The notes beneath the pieces are model-generated. The model was not told the origin of the DNA and did no database searches. It saw only the letters and a program-made list of their open reading frames with translations. DNA of 14,811 nucleotides from Desulfobacterales bacterium (GTDB lineage: Bacteria > Desulfobacterota > Desulfobacteria > Desulfobacterales > C00003106). The stretch lies in assembly GCA_030594505.1 (NCBI GenBank), contig JAUVFC010000016.1, positions 1 to 14,811 of the forward strand, in the 5' to 3' direction. Within the stretch, counting starts at the first letter, position 1. Each line of letters starts with the position of its first letter. Position numbers and translations under genes: made by a program. Positions 13,951 to 14,811 of the stretch are shown here, one piece after another.

Positions 13951-14062
13951 TGACCGACCCTTTGTTGGATCAGCCCAAACTTAAAGTAAACTGATCAAAT
14001 GCCGATATATAAATAAGGCCAGCCTGTTTAATCTAATACTTTAATATAATAATAAATAGTCG

Positions 14063-14089
14063 TTGACAAAGTTATCATTGGATGATAAT
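14063..14089 (+). promoter_or_regulatory. Candidate promoter of the toxin-antitoxin-like pair
   Basis: A perfect TTGACA (14063-14068) is followed after 15 bases by GATAAT (14084-14089), five of six bases matching the consensus. The short spacer is suboptimal. Transcription would begin almost at the ATG at 14101, implying a leaderless or very short-leader transcript. Confidence 0.45.
14072..14088. promoter_or_regulatory. Perfect palindromic operator within the promoter
   Basis: TTATCAT (14072-14078), TGG and ATGATAA (14082-14088) form a perfect 7-bp inverted repeat between the -35 and overlapping the -10 box. This is a typical position for autorepression. The winged-helix protein encoded 200 bases downstream is the obvious candidate to bind it. 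Confidence 0.55.
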
Positions 14090-14100
14090 TATTTTGACAA

Positions 14101-14256
14101 ATGTCTAAGAAAAAATATTCAAATGAAGATGAATCCTTAGAAACATTATTGGAATTGGATGATGAAATTTTTCCAAAGGTTTTACCGTACGAATATGAAT
14201 CTGCGAGTCAGCTATTGGAGGATTTTTGGGCGGCTGTTGACAAAATAATTAAGTAG
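14101..14256 (+). CDS. 51-residue protein resembling the C-terminal tail of TumE toxins
   Basis: A short open frame, M-S-K-K-K-Y to D-K-I-I-K, 51 residues. The last ~25 residues (PYEYESASQLLEDFW and onward) look like the C-terminal tail of TumE (DUF6516) toxins as I remember them, for example PYEF...LLEDFW. The first ~25 residues are acidic (NEDESLETLLELDDEIF) and do not look like the TumE catalytic part, which is normally about 70 residues longer. It lies directly behind a promoter with a palindromic operator and 18 bases before the antitoxin-like gene, the usual TumE-TumA order. It may be a decayed toxin, a re-invented minimal partner, or unrelated. No ribosome site is clear. Confidence 0.55.
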   Translation: MSKKKYSNEDESLETLLELDDEIFPKVLPYEYESASQLLEDFWAAVDKIIK

Positions 14257-14274
14257 TGGATTTAAGGTGAAATT

Positions 14275-14679
14275 ATGGCAAAAAAAACATTAAAATTCGG
14301 GATCATGTCACGACAGGATTACAAGAAAAGGACAATAGCCATTGCTCGGGGAGAATACAAACCAAAGAAGGGTGAACCAAAGGTTTGGTTTGAATCCTTG
14401 CAGTCAATGGCACAGGTTCTCAGTAGCGAGAATCAGCAATTGTTAAAAATTATCAAAGAACAAAAGCCAACATCTCTAAAGCAGTTGGAAATAGCAACGG
14501 GAAGAAAAAGCAGCAATCTGTCTCGAACGCTCAAAATGATGTCTCGATACGGAATTGTTGATTTAGTAAGACAAAACAGATCTATTAAGCCGGTTGTTAA
14601 AGCTACTGATTTTAAAGTTGAATTTGGACTTAAGAGCCAGTTTCAGAATGTTCAATTTTGCCCCAAGGTCAAGCTGTAA
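14275..14679 (+). CDS. TumA/HVO_A0114-type winged-helix DNA-binding protein (antitoxin-like)
   Basis: A 134-residue protein with the family N-terminus (LKFGIMSRQDYKKRTIAIAR, then GEYKPKKGEPKVWFESL, residues 6-42) and a winged helix-turn-helix about 50-115: NQQLLKIIKEQKPTSLKQLE, recognition helix region GRKSSNLSRTLKMMSRYGIV. This matches proteins annotated as HVO_A0114-type regulators, the antitoxin (TumA) of TumE systems. It probably binds and represses its own promoter palindrome. AAGGTG lies just before the ATG. The usual proteins end near residue 119 (FKVEFGL); here about 15 further residues follow. Base composition is AT-richer than the genes before it, consistent with horizontal acquisition. 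Confidence 0.8.
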   Translation: MAKKTLKFGIMSRQDYKKRTIAIARGEYKPKKGEPKVWFESLQSMAQVLSSENQQLLKIIKEQKPTSLKQLEIATGRKSSNLSRTLKMMSRYGIVDLVRQNRSIKPVVKATDFKVEFGLKSQFQNVQFCPKVKL

Positions 14680-14686
14680 GTCCCGT

Positions 14687-14797
14687 CGCCGGGGGAAGGC
14701 GAAAATTCTAACCGCAGGAATACTTGATGTATTTCGAGTCCCGCCTCGGCGGGATGAGCCTGACGTCCCGCCGATGGCGGGAGGTAAAAGGGGACGT
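14687..14797. repeat. Cluster of GC-rich hairpins downstream of the antitoxin-like gene
   Basis: Successive stem-loops can be drawn: CGCC/GGCG (14687-14701), AATAC-ttgat-GTATT (14719-14733), TCCCGCC/GGCGGGA (14739-14754) and TCCCGCC-gat-GGCGGGA (14766-14782). ACGTCCC (14763-14769) could alternatively pair with GGGACGT (14791-14797), excluding the last hairpin. The CCGCAGGAATACTTGATGTA string recalls a dispersed REP-like repeat. It may also end transcription, though there is no long T run. Confidence 0.5.
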
Positions 14798-14811
14798 TTT
14801 GAAACTGGCTC

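Larger units (their letters stand above)
13664..14062. other. Non-coding region with repeat remnants
   Basis: About 400 bases without a supportable gene. It holds a 10-base tandem ACGCAGATGA/ACGCAGATta (13690-13709) just upstream of tldD, and a stretch around 13820-13955 whose end (13917-13950) resembles 140-174 at the start of the window. The right side (about 14000-14062) becomes very AT-rich, marking the change to the toxin-antitoxin-like locus. Confidence 0.5.

Noticed and set aside
14687..14797. CRISPR array
   Set aside because: The repeated strings are hairpin arms of different sequence and spacing, without regular repeat-spacer units.

Overview
The window looks like a chromosomal segment of an anaerobic bacterium, most plausibly of the Desulfobacterota (former Deltaproteobacteria). 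The pointers are indirect: a CooT-type nickel protein, a DUF3842 protein, a free-standing IMP cyclohydrolase, an IspH fused to a UbiA-like prenyltransferase, and dispersed intergenic repeats (CAGGAT-type, ACGCAGATGA-type) of a kind I associate with that phylum. No rRNA or single-copy marker is present, so the placement is an inference. Genes are packed tightly, with many stop/start overlaps.

Layout. (1) 1-401: non-coding, with a large imperfect palindrome, a sigma-70-like promoter and an ECF-like promoter. (2) 402-2285, plus strand: a three-gene ECF sigma module, namely a secreted, very basic protein made of four 26-residue repeats, an ECF sigma factor, and a membrane zinc-finger anti-sigma whose outer domain is very acidic. 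(3) 2272-5237, minus strand: a chained operon in transcription order IMP cyclohydrolase (PurH N-terminal domain only), DUF3842, CooT-like nickel protein, IspH-UbiA fusion. Each junction overlaps. (4) 5347-5422: tRNA-Arg(CCU). (5) 5646-9076, plus strand: ATPase and two permeases of a BMP-type nucleoside/purine ABC importer, without its binding protein. (6) 9081-10245, minus strand: a GYD-domain protein followed by an M28 metallopeptidase. (7) 10385-13663, minus strand: tldD, tldE and a ten-cysteine YkgJ-like protein. (8) 13664-14100: non-coding, with repeat remnants, then a promoter with a perfect palindromic operator. (9) 14101-14679, plus strand: an AT-rich toxin-antitoxin-like pair, a 51-residue protein resembling only the tail of TumE toxins followed by a TumA/HVO_A0114-type winged-helix protein. 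(10) 14680-14811: a cluster of GC-rich hairpins.

How the genes fit together. The ECF module reads as a self-contained envelope sensor: sigma factor, inhibitor and a candidate ligand or effector, with an autoregulatory promoter in front. The minus-strand operon combines nucleotide synthesis, an Fe-S isoprenoid enzyme joined to a lipid prenyltransferase, and nickel handling; whether these share a physiological purpose is unknown. TldD/TldE should form one heteromeric protease, and its cysteine-rich neighbour may be a partner or a client. The two most novel-looking loci are the charge-complementary ECF module and the truncated TumE/TumA pair.
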